A DNA stretch of 64,000 nt from Blastococcus sp. CT_GayMR16. Lineage in GTDB: Bacteria; Actinomycetota; Actinomycetes; Mycobacteriales; Geodermatophilaceae. The translations under genes were made by a program, and so were the position numbers. The stretch covers positions 124,001-188,000 of the forward strand of contig NZ_SPQK01000003.1 in the NCBI RefSeq assembly GCF_004570875.1, read 5' to 3'. Numbering within the stretch: position 1 is the stretch's first letter; each line of letters starts with the position of its first letter. Shown here in pieces: positions 50,901 to 59,908 of this stretch. Under the pieces are notes generated by a model, which ran no database searches, was not told where the DNA came from, and saw nothing but the letters and a program-made list of their open reading frames with translations.

Positions 50901-52004
50901 TCAGCAGCCGGCGACGTCGTAGCCCCGCAACGCCGGCCACGCCGAGGGCGGCGTGGTCGGCCAGTCCCAGATCGAGACCCCGATGGCCTGTCGCTCGGTC
51001 GCGGCCCGCGCCATCGCCGCGTAGTCCTCGGCGGTCTCCTGGACGTCGTAGCCGCCGATGACCGAGACGGCCGCGCACGGGTCGCCGAGGTGCCGGCGCA
51101 CCCGTGCGACGTTCTCGCTCACGTACCAGTGCGGGTCGGTGAACCCCTCCTCCGACCGGTTCGACCAATAGGCCATGGGCAGCCAGACGTCGTACAGGTC
51201 CGCCAGGTCCCGCCACGGGAACTCCGGCCAGTACGCGGTGTTCAACACGTCGGTGACCACCGGCGGCAGCACGATCGCGCCGAGTTCGACGTCCGGGAGC
51301 GCGGCCCGTAGCTGCTCCGACAGTTCGACCAACGCCGCGTTCCGGGGTGCGAGCTCGACCGCATCGGTGAACTCGATGTCGACCGCGATCGCGTCGAACC
51401 CCTGCCCGTCGACGCGGAAGGCCGCGATCGCCTGCAGCCGTCGCAGGTCGGCGGCGATGTCGCCGAAGCGCGGCAGGTACCAGGCGACCACCTGCAGGTC
51501 GTGCGCATGCGCCCGCACGAGGAACTCGCCGAGCAGATCGGTGGTCAGCAGACCCGGGTACCGGGCGTCGTCCGCGGCCGGCTGCAGGTAGATCGTGCGG
51601 ATGCCCGCGGCTGCCATCGCATCGACGTCCTCCGGCGTCACCGCCGGTGCGGCACCGCCGAACTCACGGGTGATCCGGTACCGCGAGAGCCACGTCCCGA
51701 CGCCGGCGTACGGCGAGGTCCGGGCGACCGGCTGCTCCGCCGTCGACGGTTCCGACGGGGCAGCCGTCGAGCGGGCGGCGGGGAGCTCCCGCGCCGAGTC
51801 GCCGGCCGGGTGCTGCTCCTGCACGACCACGCTGAGGACGACGACCAGCAGGAGGCCGAGCAGCAGGCCACTTCCGCGATGGTTGGGCCGCTGTCGGTGC
51901 GCGCCCCTGACCCGGCCCACCGCCGCATCGTCCCACTGCTGCCCTTGCGCTCCCAGCCGGAGACGACTCCCTCGGGCGGCCGCTCGGGCGTAGCGTCTCG
52001 ACAT
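50901..52004 (-). CDS. Membrane-anchored TIM-barrel-like protein (putative glycoside hydrolase)
   Basis: A 367-residue protein with a basic N-terminus, one TM segment (GLLLGLLLVVVLSVVVQ, about 46-62) and a 300-residue extracellular domain. GIRTIYLQPAADDARYPGLL, VVAWYLPRFGDIAADLRR, GFDAIAVDIEFTDAV and YDVWLPMAYWSNRSEEGFTD look like successive beta-alpha strands of a TIM barrel with acidic residues in an IEFTD position, as in uncharacterised glycoside hydrolase-like families. Substrate unknown. Confidence 0.75.
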   Translation of the reverse strand: MSRRYARAAARGSRLRLGAQGQQWDDAAVGRVRGAHRQRPNHRGSGLLLGLLLVVVLSVVVQEQHPAGDSARELPAARSTAAPSEPSTAEQPVARTSPYAGVGTWLSRYRITREFGGAAPAVTPEDVDAMAAAGIRTIYLQPAADDARYPGLLTTDLLGEFLVRAHAHDLQVVAWYLPRFGDIAADLRRLQAIAAFRVDGQGFDAIAVDIEFTDAVELAPRNAALVELSEQLRAALPDVELGAIVLPPVVTDVLNTAYWPEFPWRDLADLYDVWLPMAYWSNRSEEGFTDPHWYVSENVARVRRHLGDPCAAVSVIGGYDVQETAEDYAAMARAATERQAIGVSIWDWPTTPPSAWPALRGYDVAGC

Positions 52005-52033
52005 CGGTTCGCCCCCCGACGAGGGAGGTCGCC

Positions 52034-52180
52034 ATGGGCGACAAGTCCCCGCACGACGCCCACCACTCCACGAAGTCGGCCAAGTCGATCAAGGAGAGGC
52101 GGGCCGAGCGCAAGGCCAAGGAGCAGATGACGCCGTCGCAGATGGCGCGACTGACCACGGAGAAGAAGCACGGCAGCTGA
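52034..52180 (+). CDS. Small Lys-rich basic protein (paralogue 1)
   Basis: A 48-residue protein (MGDKSPHDAHHSTKSAKSIK...) rich in Lys, Arg and Ser, ending EKKHGS. GAGGGAGG lies upstream. It has a paralogue at 55451: MGDKSP, KSIKE-R and a C-terminal KKH are shared. Families of such tiny basic proteins are widespread in actinobacteria and uncharacterised; a nucleic-acid or ribosome role is a guess. Confidence 0.7.
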   Translation: MGDKSPHDAHHSTKSAKSIKERRAERKAKEQMTPSQMARLTTEKKHGS

Positions 52181-52231
52181 CCCGGCGGCTGCGCTTGTCG
52201 GCCACTCGCGGCTGCCGTTACGGTCCGCGGC

Positions 52232-52666
52232 GTGACCGACCCCCAGGACGGCTGGCACCAGCCCCTCCGCCATCTGCGCGCCGCCGACCTCACCGCCGAC
52301 ACCGGCCAGACGCCCGGCATGCGGCGGCTCGAAGCGGTCTCCGCCCGCACGGTCGGGTCGCAGCGCGTCTGGATGGGTCAGACGCAGGTCGGCCCACGGA
52401 CGGCGTCCGGTGACCACCACCACGGCGACTCCGAGACGGCGATCTACGTCGTCTCCGGTCACCCCGTGTTCGTCTTCGCCGAGGACGGCGAGGAGGTGCG
52501 GCTGGAGACCGCGCCGGGGGACTACGTGTTCGTTCCGCCGTTCACCCCGCACCGCGAGGAGAACCCCACCGACGAGGACGCCGTCGTCGTCCTGGCCCGC
52601 AGCAGCCAGGAGGCCATCGTCGTCAACCTGCCCGGGCTGGTGAGCCCCGTCGAACCGGCCGGCTGA
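52232..52666 (+). CDS. Cupin-domain protein
   Basis: A 144-residue single-domain cupin. Motif 1 is GDHHHGDSETAIYVVSGHPV (metal-binding His and Glu), motif 2 is APGDYVFVPPFTPHREENP. The GTG at 52232 follows closely after an intergenic gap. Substrate unknown. Its stop is six bases from the end of another cupin-type gene on the opposite strand. Confidence 0.87.
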   Translation: MTDPQDGWHQPLRHLRAADLTADTGQTPGMRRLEAVSARTVGSQRVWMGQTQVGPRTASGDHHHGDSETAIYVVSGHPVFVFAEDGEEVRLETAPGDYVFVPPFTPHREENPTDEDAVVVLARSSQEAIVVNLPGLVSPVEPAG

Positions 52667-52672
52667 CCCGCG

Positions 52673-53155
52673 TCACGCCGAGGCGAACTCCGCGATCTGC
52701 TCGGCGAACTCCGGGTGCCGGCGCTGCAACAGCGAGGCGTCCCCGCGCTCGAACTCGCCGTCGGCGACCCCGGGCCACGACGTGGTGCCCAGCAGCGCGC
52801 ACGCCCCGCCGTCCTCCAGCCGGGCGACGTGGAACGTCCCGGCGGGGATGAACAGCTGCGGACGCATGCCGTTGTCGAGCTCGCACCCGACGACGACCGT
52901 CCTGGCCGGACCGTCGTCGGGCAGCAGCAGCACCTCCAGAGCGTCGCCCGCGTAGTGGTGATAGATCTGGTCGGACCGGATGCGGTGCAGCTCGACCCCG
53001 GCGTCGGGGGTGATCAGGAAGTACAGCGCCTGGCCGATGGTCCGCGGAGCGGCCGAGTCGGGTGCCACCTGCAGTGGGCTGAGGTAGGTCGAGGCCATGT
53101 AGCCGCAGGTGCCGCGCGCGAGGTGGAGTTCCTCGATGAGCTGCTCGGGTGTCAT
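52673..53155 (-). CDS. Cupin_5-family protein
   Basis: A 160-residue protein of the cupin_5 family: MTPEQLIEELHLARGTCGYM, IGQALYFLITPDAGVELHRI, QIYHHYAGDALEVLLL, QLFIPAGTFHVARLEDGGAC, LLGTTSWPGVADGEFERGD. Family members bind small carbohydrates or nucleotide-like ligands; the reaction is not established. The ATG at 53155 gives the normal start. Confidence 0.88.
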   Translation of the reverse strand: MTPEQLIEELHLARGTCGYMASTYLSPLQVAPDSAAPRTIGQALYFLITPDAGVELHRIRSDQIYHHYAGDALEVLLLPDDGPARTVVVGCELDNGMRPQLFIPAGTFHVARLEDGGACALLGTTSWPGVADGEFERGDASLLQRRHPEFAEQIAEFASA

Positions 53156-53339
53156 CCGGTTCCCCCGGTCGCCGATGGATCCCCGTCCGGCACAGAGTCT
53201 GACCAAGACTGTCCGGTCCGAGAAGGTCGAGCGGCATCCCGCGTCATCGTCGGTCAGGACACACGCGCTCTCACACGTCGCCCGCGCAGGGTTCTCCTCG
53301 CCGGCCGGAAGTGTCCGGCCCGCGACCGAGGAGGTTGAC

Positions 53340-53567
53340 ATGCCGTTCGTGTCGGTGAAGGTGATCGAAGGAGTGTTCGACGAGGCGCGCAAGCGGGAGA
53401 TCGTCGAGCAGGTGACCGAGGCGATGGTCCGCGTGGAGGGGGAGGCGATGCGTCCCGTGACGTGGGTAGTCGTCGAGGAGGTCCGCAGTGGCGACTGGGG
53501 CATGGGCGGCCGCACCCTGACCACGCAGGACGTGCTGGCCCTCGCGGGCTCGGCGCCGGTGGGGTGA
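53340..53567 (+). CDS. 4-oxalocrotonate tautomerase-family protein
   Basis: A 75-residue tautomerase. After Met removal the N-terminal proline (MPFVSVKVIEGVF) would be the catalytic base; the EQVTEAMVRVEGE and VVVEEVRSGDWGMGG segments match the family. The ATG at 53340 is preceded by GAGGAGG. Its stop overlaps the GTG of the downstream BTAD regulator. Confidence 0.88.
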   Translation: MPFVSVKVIEGVFDEARKREIVEQVTEAMVRVEGEAMRPVTWVVVEEVRSGDWGMGGRTLTTQDVLALAGSAPVG

Positions 53568-55324
53568 ACGCGTCGGGGCCGACCTGCGTGCGGCTGTTGG
53601 GCCGGCCGCGGCTCGAACGCGCCGGTCAGCCCCTGCCGCCACCGCAGGGGCGCAAGGCATGGGCGCTCCTGGCCCTCCTGGTCCTGTCCCCGGGCGCGCC
53701 GAGCCGTCGCCAGGTCGCCGAGCTGCTGTTCGCGGAGGCGCAGGATCCGCTCGCCGCGCTGCGCTGGAGCACGGCGGCTCTGCGCCGTGCCCTGATCGGC
53801 GCAGGGTCCGTCGGCGGTGATCCGTTGATGCTCACCTGGGAGGACGGCGTCGAGGTCGACGCCGTCCTCCTTGGCAACGGCACCTGGTGGCCGGGGTTCG
53901 ACGGCGAGCTCCTCGAGGGGGTCACCCCGGCCGACTGCCCCGGGTTCGAGACGTGGCTGCTCGTCGAGCGTCGGCGACTGTCCGCGGCCGCCGACGCGCA
54001 GCTCCGCCAGAGCGCGGTCGCGGCGCTCGCCGACGGCCGGGCCGGTGAGGCCGCAACCCTGGCCGGCAGGCTCGCCGTCCGGGCGCCCTACGAGGAAGAG
54101 GCGCAGGCGCTCCTGGCCCGTAGCCTCGTGGCGGCGGGGGACGTCGCCTCCGCGCGCGCACACGTCGCAGCGACCACCGCGCGCTTCCGGCGGGAACTCG
54201 GCCGTGCGCCGTCGCCGTCCCTGCTCGCCGCCTCCGAGCTGCCCTCAGGCCATGCACTCCCCCGGCCCGCCCCTGGAGCCGCCGGCGTGCGCGCACTGCT
54301 CGAGGCCGGCCGCGCGGCGACCGGCGCGGGCGCCATCGAGGCCGGTCTGGACTGCCTGCGCCGCGCCGGGGAGGACGCCGAGCGGCTGGGCGACAGCGCC
54401 CTCCGCGCTGCTGCGTCCCTCGCGCTCGGATCTGCCCTCGTCCACGCGCTCCGGGGCCGGGACGAGGAGGGCTCGGTCGCTCTGCACGCGGCGGTACGGG
54501 AGGCCGAGCGGTGCGGGGACGGCGCCATCGCCGCGACCGCCTGCCGCGAGCTCGGCTTCGTCGACGTGCAGGCCGGCCGCCGCGAGACCGCCGCCCACTG
54601 GCTCGGCCGCGCCACCGCTCTGGCCGAGGGCGACGACCGTGAGCTGGCGGCGGTGCTCGGCGTCCGCGGCATGGACCTGTCCGACCAGGGCCGCACCGCC
54701 GAGGCGCTGCGGGTCCTCGCCGAGTCGGTGGAACTGGCACGCCGTACCGGTCAGCTCCGGCAGGCGGCCTGGTCGCTGTCCATCGCCGGACGCGCGCACC
54801 TGCTGCGCGACGAGGACGACGACGCGGAGGTGCTGCTGGACGAGAGCCTCGCGCTGGTCCACGAGGAACGCTGGATGGCGTTCATGCCCTGGCCCCAGAC
54901 GCTGCGGGCCGAGCTGGACCTCGCGCGTGGCCGGATGGACGCGGCGGCCAGCGGCCTGGAGTCCTCCTTCCAGCTCGCCTGCCAGGTCGGCGACCCCTGT
55001 TGGGAGGGCATGGCGGCCCGCGGCCTCGGCGTTCTGGCCGCGAAGGCAGGTGACCGCAGACGGGCCGCGAGCTGGCTCGACGACGCCACCCGCCGGTGCA
55101 CTCGCTGGCCGGACCGCTATGTCTGGGTGCAAGCACATGTCCTGGACGCTGTCTGCGCGACAGGTCTGCCGGGAGCGCGCACCGCGGTCGCCGAGCTCCT
55201 GGACCTCGCCGGCCGGACCGGCCTGCGCGGCTTCCTCGACCGCGCCCACCAGCACGCCGCCCGACTCGGGGTCCCGGGTGCGGCCCAGGCGGGGCGCTAC
55301 CGGGCCGGCATGCGACTTCCCTGA
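53564..55324 (+). CDS. BTAD/TPR transcriptional activator (SARP-like)
   Basis: A 586-residue protein from a GTG overlapping the tautomerase stop. It begins with a SARP-type winged helix (VRLLGRPRLERAGQPLPPPQ, GRKAWALLALLVLSPGAPSR) and the BTAD helical domain to about residue 230 (VRAPYEEEAQALLARSLVAA). The remaining 350 residues are TPR-like helical repeats. There is no ATPase domain. It may activate the tautomerase or other neighbours; the coupling to the tautomerase is suggestive only. Confidence 0.85.
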   Translation: MNASGPTCVRLLGRPRLERAGQPLPPPQGRKAWALLALLVLSPGAPSRRQVAELLFAEAQDPLAALRWSTAALRRALIGAGSVGGDPLMLTWEDGVEVDAVLLGNGTWWPGFDGELLEGVTPADCPGFETWLLVERRRLSAAADAQLRQSAVAALADGRAGEAATLAGRLAVRAPYEEEAQALLARSLVAAGDVASARAHVAATTARFRRELGRAPSPSLLAASELPSGHALPRPAPGAAGVRALLEAGRAATGAGAIEAGLDCLRRAGEDAERLGDSALRAAASLALGSALVHALRGRDEEGSVALHAAVREAERCGDGAIAATACRELGFVDVQAGRRETAAHWLGRATALAEGDDRELAAVLGVRGMDLSDQGRTAEALRVLAESVELARRTGQLRQAAWSLSIAGRAHLLRDEDDDAEVLLDESLALVHEERWMAFMPWPQTLRAELDLARGRMDAAASGLESSFQLACQVGDPCWEGMAARGLGVLAAKAGDRRRAASWLDDATRRCTRWPDRYVWVQAHVLDAVCATGLPGARTAVAELLDLAGRTGLRGFLDRAHQHAARLGVPGAAQAGRYRAGMRLP

Positions 55325-55450
55325 GAAACGAGGCGCCGGGTCTTCGGCCTTACGCGACTGGCCCTGCCGCGGGGACACGCCGCAACCGGCTCGCCCGGGC
55401 GTAGCGTCCGGCCCACGGAGCCGTCCGGGTTCCCGAAGAGGGAGCACACC

Positions 55451-55588
55451 ATGGGTGACAAGTCCCCGAACAAGTCGACGAGCAAAAAGCCCGCGGGCAA
55501 GTCGATCAAGGAGAAGCGGCTCGACAAGAAGGCGAAGAACGACCACACGTCACAGATGGAGACCGTGGTCCACGCCAAGAAGCACTGA
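55451..55588 (+). CDS. Small Lys-rich basic protein (paralogue 2)
   Basis: A 45-residue protein (MGDKSPNKSTSKKPAGKSIK...) with many Lys and Ser, ending AKKH. Its upstream sequence (GGGAGCACACCATG) gives a ribosome-binding site. Paralogue of the 52034 protein. A strong terminator follows 5 bases after its stop. Function unknown. Confidence 0.7.
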   Translation: MGDKSPNKSTSKKPAGKSIKEKRLDKKAKNDHTSQMETVVHAKKH

Positions 55589-55593
55589 CCACT

Positions 55594-55628
55594 GATGCGC
55601 GGTTCCGGCGCCACCGGAACCGCGCATC
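55594..55628. terminator. Bidirectional 15-bp stem-loop terminator
   Basis: GATGCGCGGTTCCGG (55594-55608) pairs perfectly with CCGGAACCGCGCATC (55614-55628), loop of five. It lies between two convergent genes (stops at 55588 and 55633) and likely terminates both. Confidence 0.82.
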
Positions 55629-55632
55629 GTCA

Positions 55633-57180
55633 CTACCCGGCCAGCACCGCGTCGATCAGGTGCGGCCCGGGCTCGGCCAGTGCGCGCCGCAGCTGATCGG
55701 CCAGTTCCTCCGCCGTCGTCGCCCGGGTCGCCGGCACGCCCATGCCGTTGGCGAGCGCGACGAAGTCCAGGCCCGGCCCACCGAGGTCGAGCAGCTGCCC
55801 CGCGCGCTTGCCGTCGCTCGCCGCCCCGACCCGCGACAGCTCGTGCTGGAGGATCGCGTACGAGCCGTTGTCGCAGATGATCGTCGTGATGTCCGCCTGC
55901 TCCCGCGCGTAGGACCACAGCGCCGAGATCGTGTACATCGCACTGCCGTCGGCCTGGATCCCGATGACGGGCCGGCCGGGGCAGGCGATCGCTGCCCCCA
56001 GCGCCATCGGCAGCCCGTCGCCGATCGCGCCGCCGGTGAGGCACAGCCAGTCGTGCCTGGGAGCGCCCGACGTCAGCTCGGTCAGCCCCACCCCCGAGGT
56101 GAGCGCCTCGTCCACCAGGATCGCGTCCTCCGGCAGCAGCGCGCCGACGACCGCCGCCATCGCCCGTGGGGTCAGCTCCCCCGTCGGCAGCTCCGGCCGG
56201 GATGCCTCGAGCACGTCCGGGGTGGCATCCGGAGCGGCGGCCTGCGCCAGCGCCCGGAGCGCGGCGACGCCGTCCTCCCCCGGAGCGCTGAGCACGTGCA
56301 CCGCGCAGTCCTCGGGCACCGGGTGCCCGGGCACGTCCGGATAGCCGAAGAAGTGCACCGGCGACGTCGCGCCCGCGAGCACGAGATGCTTCGTGCCGGC
56401 GAGCGAGGCGATCGCCATCTCCGGCGGGTAGGGCAGCCGCGGGACGTCGGGGAGGCCGGCGCCGCGCGTCGTCCGGGCGGGGAAGGTCTCCGACATCAGC
56501 CGAGCACCGGTGCCCGCGGCCACCTGGGCGGCGGCGAGCTGACCGTCGGCGTCCATCACGTCGCCGCCGAGGAACAGCACGGTCGGTTCCCCGAGGGCGA
56601 GCACCGCGGCGACCTCCTCGACCACGGACGGCGCCACGCGCGGGGCGGGCCGCACCGGCAGCGGGCCGGCGACCTCCGCCCCGTCCTCCCACGAGACGTC
56701 GGCCGGGAGGATCAGCGTCGAGATGGAGCCGGGCGCCGAGGAGGCCGCGGCGACGGCCTCGACCGCGTCCCCGGCGACGTCCTCGGGCGCCAGCGAGCGC
56801 CGCACCCAGCCGGAGAAGGTGCCCGCGACGGAGTCGATGTCGGACTCCAGCGGCGCGTCCAGCCGCTTGTGCGAGCGGGCGTGGTCGCCGACGACGTTGA
56901 CCATCGGCGTGCGGCCGCGGCGGGCGTTGTGCAGGTTGGCCAGCCCGTTGCCCATGCCCGGGCCGAGGTGCAGCAGCGTCGCAGCGGGGCGGCCGGCCAT
57001 CCGCGCGTAGCCGTCGGCCGCGCCGGTCGCCACGCCCTCGAAGAGGGTCAGCACCGCGCGCATGTCGGGGACGTCGTCGAGGGCGGCGACGAAGTGCATC
57101 TCGGAGGTGCCGGGGTTGGCGAAGCAGACGTCGACGCCGGCGTCGACGAGGGTCCGGATCAGTGCCTGTGCGCCGTTCAA
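55633..57180 (-). CDS. ThDP-dependent enzyme, acetolactate-synthase-like
   Basis: A 515-residue thiamine-diphosphate enzyme related to acetolactate synthase/benzoylformate decarboxylase. Catalytic Glu in LFEGVATGAADGYARMAGRP, pyrimidine-binding N-terminal domain, central domain (about 185-325), and the ThDP/Mg motif QADGSAMYTISALWSYAREQ with DNGSYAILQHEL. The Gln common after the catalytic region in true acetolactate synthase is not evident, and no ilvN-type regulatory gene is nearby, so branched-chain synthesis is unlikely. Substrate unknown. Confidence 0.82.
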   Translation of the reverse strand: MNGAQALIRTLVDAGVDVCFANPGTSEMHFVAALDDVPDMRAVLTLFEGVATGAADGYARMAGRPAATLLHLGPGMGNGLANLHNARRGRTPMVNVVGDHARSHKRLDAPLESDIDSVAGTFSGWVRRSLAPEDVAGDAVEAVAAASSAPGSISTLILPADVSWEDGAEVAGPLPVRPAPRVAPSVVEEVAAVLALGEPTVLFLGGDVMDADGQLAAAQVAAGTGARLMSETFPARTTRGAGLPDVPRLPYPPEMAIASLAGTKHLVLAGATSPVHFFGYPDVPGHPVPEDCAVHVLSAPGEDGVAALRALAQAAAPDATPDVLEASRPELPTGELTPRAMAAVVGALLPEDAILVDEALTSGVGLTELTSGAPRHDWLCLTGGAIGDGLPMALGAAIACPGRPVIGIQADGSAMYTISALWSYAREQADITTIICDNGSYAILQHELSRVGAASDGKRAGQLLDLGGPGLDFVALANGMGVPATRATTAEELADQLRRALAEPGPHLIDAVLAG

Positions 57181-57185
57181 CGCCG

Positions 57186-57497
57186 TCAGCTCGCCTGCTG
57201 GACGTCGAAGTGCACGAACGTCACGCCACCGGTGGCGAAGTTGCGGATGTCCTTGCCGGCCGCCCGGCCTTCCGGTGAGGCCATCGACGTGCCCATCGCC
57301 TCCTCGGAGTCGAAGTCCAGCTCCGCCACGAGGTAGGGGCCGGGCTGGGCGGGATCCAGGGACTGGGCGTGCCCGAAGGTGAGCCGCACGAGGCCCGGCT
57401 GCTGCAGCGCCAGCGGGGTGTGGGTCTCCCGGTAGTAGGCGTCGAAGGCCGACGGATCCGTGGGCTGTCCGTAGCTGACGACGAGCCTGTGCACCAT
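57186..57497 (-). CDS. EthD-family reductase-like protein
   Basis: A 103-residue dimeric ferredoxin-like-fold protein: MVHRLVVSYGQPTDPSAFDA, YYRETHTPLALQQPGLVRLT and DFDSEEAMGTSMASPEGRAA are EthD hallmarks. The start ATG at 57497 has GGAGGTAG seven bases upstream; an earlier in-frame start to 57527 lacks this. It is five bases upstream of the ThDP gene and probably co-transcribed. Reaction unknown. Confidence 0.84.
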   Translation of the reverse strand: MVHRLVVSYGQPTDPSAFDAYYRETHTPLALQQPGLVRLTFGHAQSLDPAQPGPYLVAELDFDSEEAMGTSMASPEGRAAGKDIRNFATGGVTFVHFDVQQAS

Positions 57498-57579
57498 TTC
57501 GCTACCTCCGACACGCACGGGCTCCACTGCCCACGACCGTTCCCTGCACCCAACCAGTTGTCCGCCACCGGCCGCGACT

Positions 57580-58515
57580 TCAGAAGGTCAGCACCAGCCG
57601 CCCGCGGACCCCGCCGCCCTCGAGCAGCCGGTGGGCCTCGGCGGCCTCCGACGCCGGGAAGGTCTGCGCCACCCGCAGGGTCAGAACGCCGTCCTCGGCC
57701 TGTTGCCGCAGCCGGTCCAGCGCGGCGCGGTCCTGCGCTGCCCGGCGCACCCGCGTGGAGAACACCCGGAGGTCGCGGGAGCCGTCGCCGCGGTACCCCC
57801 GGACGGTGGCCACCGCGCCGCCGTCCCTCACCGCGGGCAGCACGAGCGCGTCCTGCACGGAGCCGTCGGCCAGCCCGTCGACGCCCTGGGCGAAGTGCTT
57901 GCGGATCCGGTCGGCGACGTCGTCTCCCCGACGGACGACGACGTCGGCGCCGAGGTCGCGCACCAGCGCCTCGTCGGACTCCGATGCATCGGCGACAACG
58001 GTCAGCCCGTCGGCCTTCGCCAGCTGGACGACGTAGCCGCCGAACGCGCCGGCGGCGCCGGTGACCGCCAGCACCTGTCCCGGCTGGAGCGCCAGGTGGT
58101 CGAGGGCGAGGCGGGCGGTGAGACCGTTCATCGGCAGGGTCGACGCAGCGACGGCGTCGGTGCCCGCGGGCGCAAGGACCACCGAGTCGCCCGGCAGGAC
58201 GAGGTCCTCCCGGTAGCCGCCGTGGGCACCCGACGGGATGACGATGCCCATCACGGAGTCCCCCGGCGCGACGTGGTCGACGCCCTCGCCCACCTCGACG
58301 ACGGTGCCTGCGACGTCCATGCCCGGCACCCACGGCGGCTGTTTGACCGGATCGTGCTCGGCGTAGGCGCCGGACCGGGCGTTGGTGTCGGTCGGGTTCA
58401 CCGTCGCCGCGGCCACCCGCAGCCGGACCTCGCCGGCACCCAACGGCTCGTCCGGGACGTCGACGAGGTGCAGGACCTCGGGCCCACCGAACTCGGTCAC
58501 TCCGGCTGCGCGCAC
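57580..58515 (-). CDS. NADPH:quinone reductase-like MDR oxidoreductase
   Basis: A 311-residue medium-chain oxidoreductase without structural zinc. MRAAGVTEFGGPEVLHLVDV is the usual start (GTG at 58515; an upstream GTG at 58530 is also open). The catalytic-domain proline-rich loop WVPGMDVAGTVVEVGEG and nucleotide motif VTGAAGAFGGYVVQLAKADG are present. Substrate not inferable. Confidence 0.86.
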   Translation of the reverse strand: MRAAGVTEFGGPEVLHLVDVPDEPLGAGEVRLRVAAATVNPTDTNARSGAYAEHDPVKQPPWVPGMDVAGTVVEVGEGVDHVAPGDSVMGIVIPSGAHGGYREDLVLPGDSVVLAPAGTDAVAASTLPMNGLTARLALDHLALQPGQVLAVTGAAGAFGGYVVQLAKADGLTVVADASESDEALVRDLGADVVVRRGDDVADRIRKHFAQGVDGLADGSVQDALVLPAVRDGGAVATVRGYRGDGSRDLRVFSTRVRRAAQDRAALDRLRQQAEDGVLTLRVAQTFPASEAAEAHRLLEGGGVRGRLVLTF

Positions 58516-58615
58516 GTCCCTTGGTAGCACGGCCCCTGCTTACACGTCGTCGCCCGGCCCGGTACTCACAGGCGACACCCAGCCCCTTCCGGGCGGCAGC
58601 CCAGCAACGCACCCG

Positions 58616-59908
58616 ATGTTGATCTCCATGTCCGCCCTCCTGTCCGGCGCGCCCGGCCGTGCCGACGCAGCAGGCCCGCGGCTCCCCGTCCTCGACGTCG
58701 TCGTCCCCGTGCACAACGAGGAGACCGACCTCGAGCCGTGCCTCCGCCGCCTGCACGCCCACCTCACCGAGCTGCCCTATCCGTTCCGCATCACCGTCGC
58801 CGAGAACGCGAGCACAGACGCGACGGTGGAGGTCGCCGCCCGGGTCGCGGCCGAGCTGCCCGGCATCGACGTGCTCGTCCTGCCCGAGCCGGGTCGCGGA
58901 CGGGCCCTGCGGACGGCGTGGCTGCGCTCCCAGGCCCCCGTCCTCGTCTACATGGACGTCGACCTCTCCACCGACCTCGCCGCCCTCCTGCCGCTGGTCG
59001 CCCCGCTCATCAGCGGCCACTCCGACCTGGCGATCGGCACGCGGCTGTCCCGCTCGTCGCGGGTGGTCCGCGGCCTGAAGCGGGAGGTCATCTCGCGCAG
59101 CTACAACCTGCTGCTGCGCCGCACGCTGGCCACGTCGCTGTCGGACGCCCAGTGCGGCTTCAAGGCCATCCGGGGGGACGTCGCCCGACGGCTGCTGCCT
59201 CTGGTGGAGGACACGGGGTGGTTCTTCGACACCGAACTGCTGGTGCTCGCCGAGCGCGCCGGACTGCGGATCCACGAGGTGCCGGTCGACTGGGTCGACG
59301 ACCCCGACAGCCGCGTCGACATCGTCTCCACCGCCCGCGCCGACCTGGCCGGGATCGCCCGGATGCTGCGCGCCCTCACGACCGGCCGGCTGCCCGTCGC
59401 CGAGCTCCGCGCCCAGATCGGCCGCCAGCCGCTACCCGACCCCGTGCCGGGTGTGCCCGCGGGCCTGCTGACCCAGCTCGTCCGCTTCGCCGTCGTCGGC
59501 GTGCTGTCCACGCTCGCCTACCTGGCGATCTTCGTGCTGCTGCGCGGCACGGTCGGCGCGCAGCCGGCCAACCTGGCGGCGCTGCTGCTGACCGCCTTGG
59601 CGAACACCGCGACCAACCGGCGGCTGACCTTCGGCATCCGCGGCAGCGCCGGGGCCGTACGGGCCCAGTTCCAGGGGCTCGTCGTGTTCGGCCTCGGGCT
59701 GGCGCTGACCAGCGGCGCGCTCTGGGGCCTGCACGCGGTCACCACGCCGTCTCGCACCGCCGAGGTGGCCCTGCTGCTGGGCGCCAACGCCGTGGCCACG
59801 CTGCTGCGTTTCGTGCTGTTCCGCGGCTGGGTCTTCCGCCCCCGCACCCCCTCGACGACCACCGACGGGCTGCCCGCCGTCCTGGAGATGGAGACCGCCC
59901 GATGTTGA
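58616..59908 (+). CDS. GT2 glycosyltransferase fused to GtrA membrane domain
   Basis: A 430-residue protein. Residues about 25-260 are a GT2 transferase of the DPM1-like type (LDVVVPVHNEETDLEPCLRR, VYMDVDLSTDLAALLPLVAP). The C-terminal 130 residues form a four-TM GtrA domain (LVRFAVVGVLSTLAYLAIFV). It likely makes a polyprenyl-phosphate-linked sugar for flipping, used by the next gene. No ribosome-binding site is obvious; an alternative start is 58628. Overlaps the next gene by seven bases. Confidence 0.85.
   Translation: MLISMSALLSGAPGRADAAGPRLPVLDVVVPVHNEETDLEPCLRRLHAHLTELPYPFRITVAENASTDATVEVAARVAAELPGIDVLVLPEPGRGRALRTAWLRSQAPVLVYMDVDLSTDLAALLPLVAPLISGHSDLAIGTRLSRSSRVVRGLKREVISRSYNLLLRRTLATSLSDAQCGFKAIRGDVARRLLPLVEDTGWFFDTELLVLAERAGLRIHEVPVDWVDDPDSRVDIVSTARADLAGIARMLRALTTGRLPVAELRAQIGRQPLPDPVPGVPAGLLTQLVRFAVVGVLSTLAYLAIFVLLRGTVGAQPANLAALLLTALANTATNRRLTFGIRGSAGAVRAQFQGLVVFGLGLALTSGALWGLHAVTTPSRTAEVALLLGANAVATLLRFVLFRGWVFRPRTPSTTTDGLPAVLEMETARC

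Noticed and set aside
55633-57180. ThDP enzyme as ilvB acetolactate synthase
   Set aside because: No regulatory subunit gene nearby and key substrate-specific residues are not evident.
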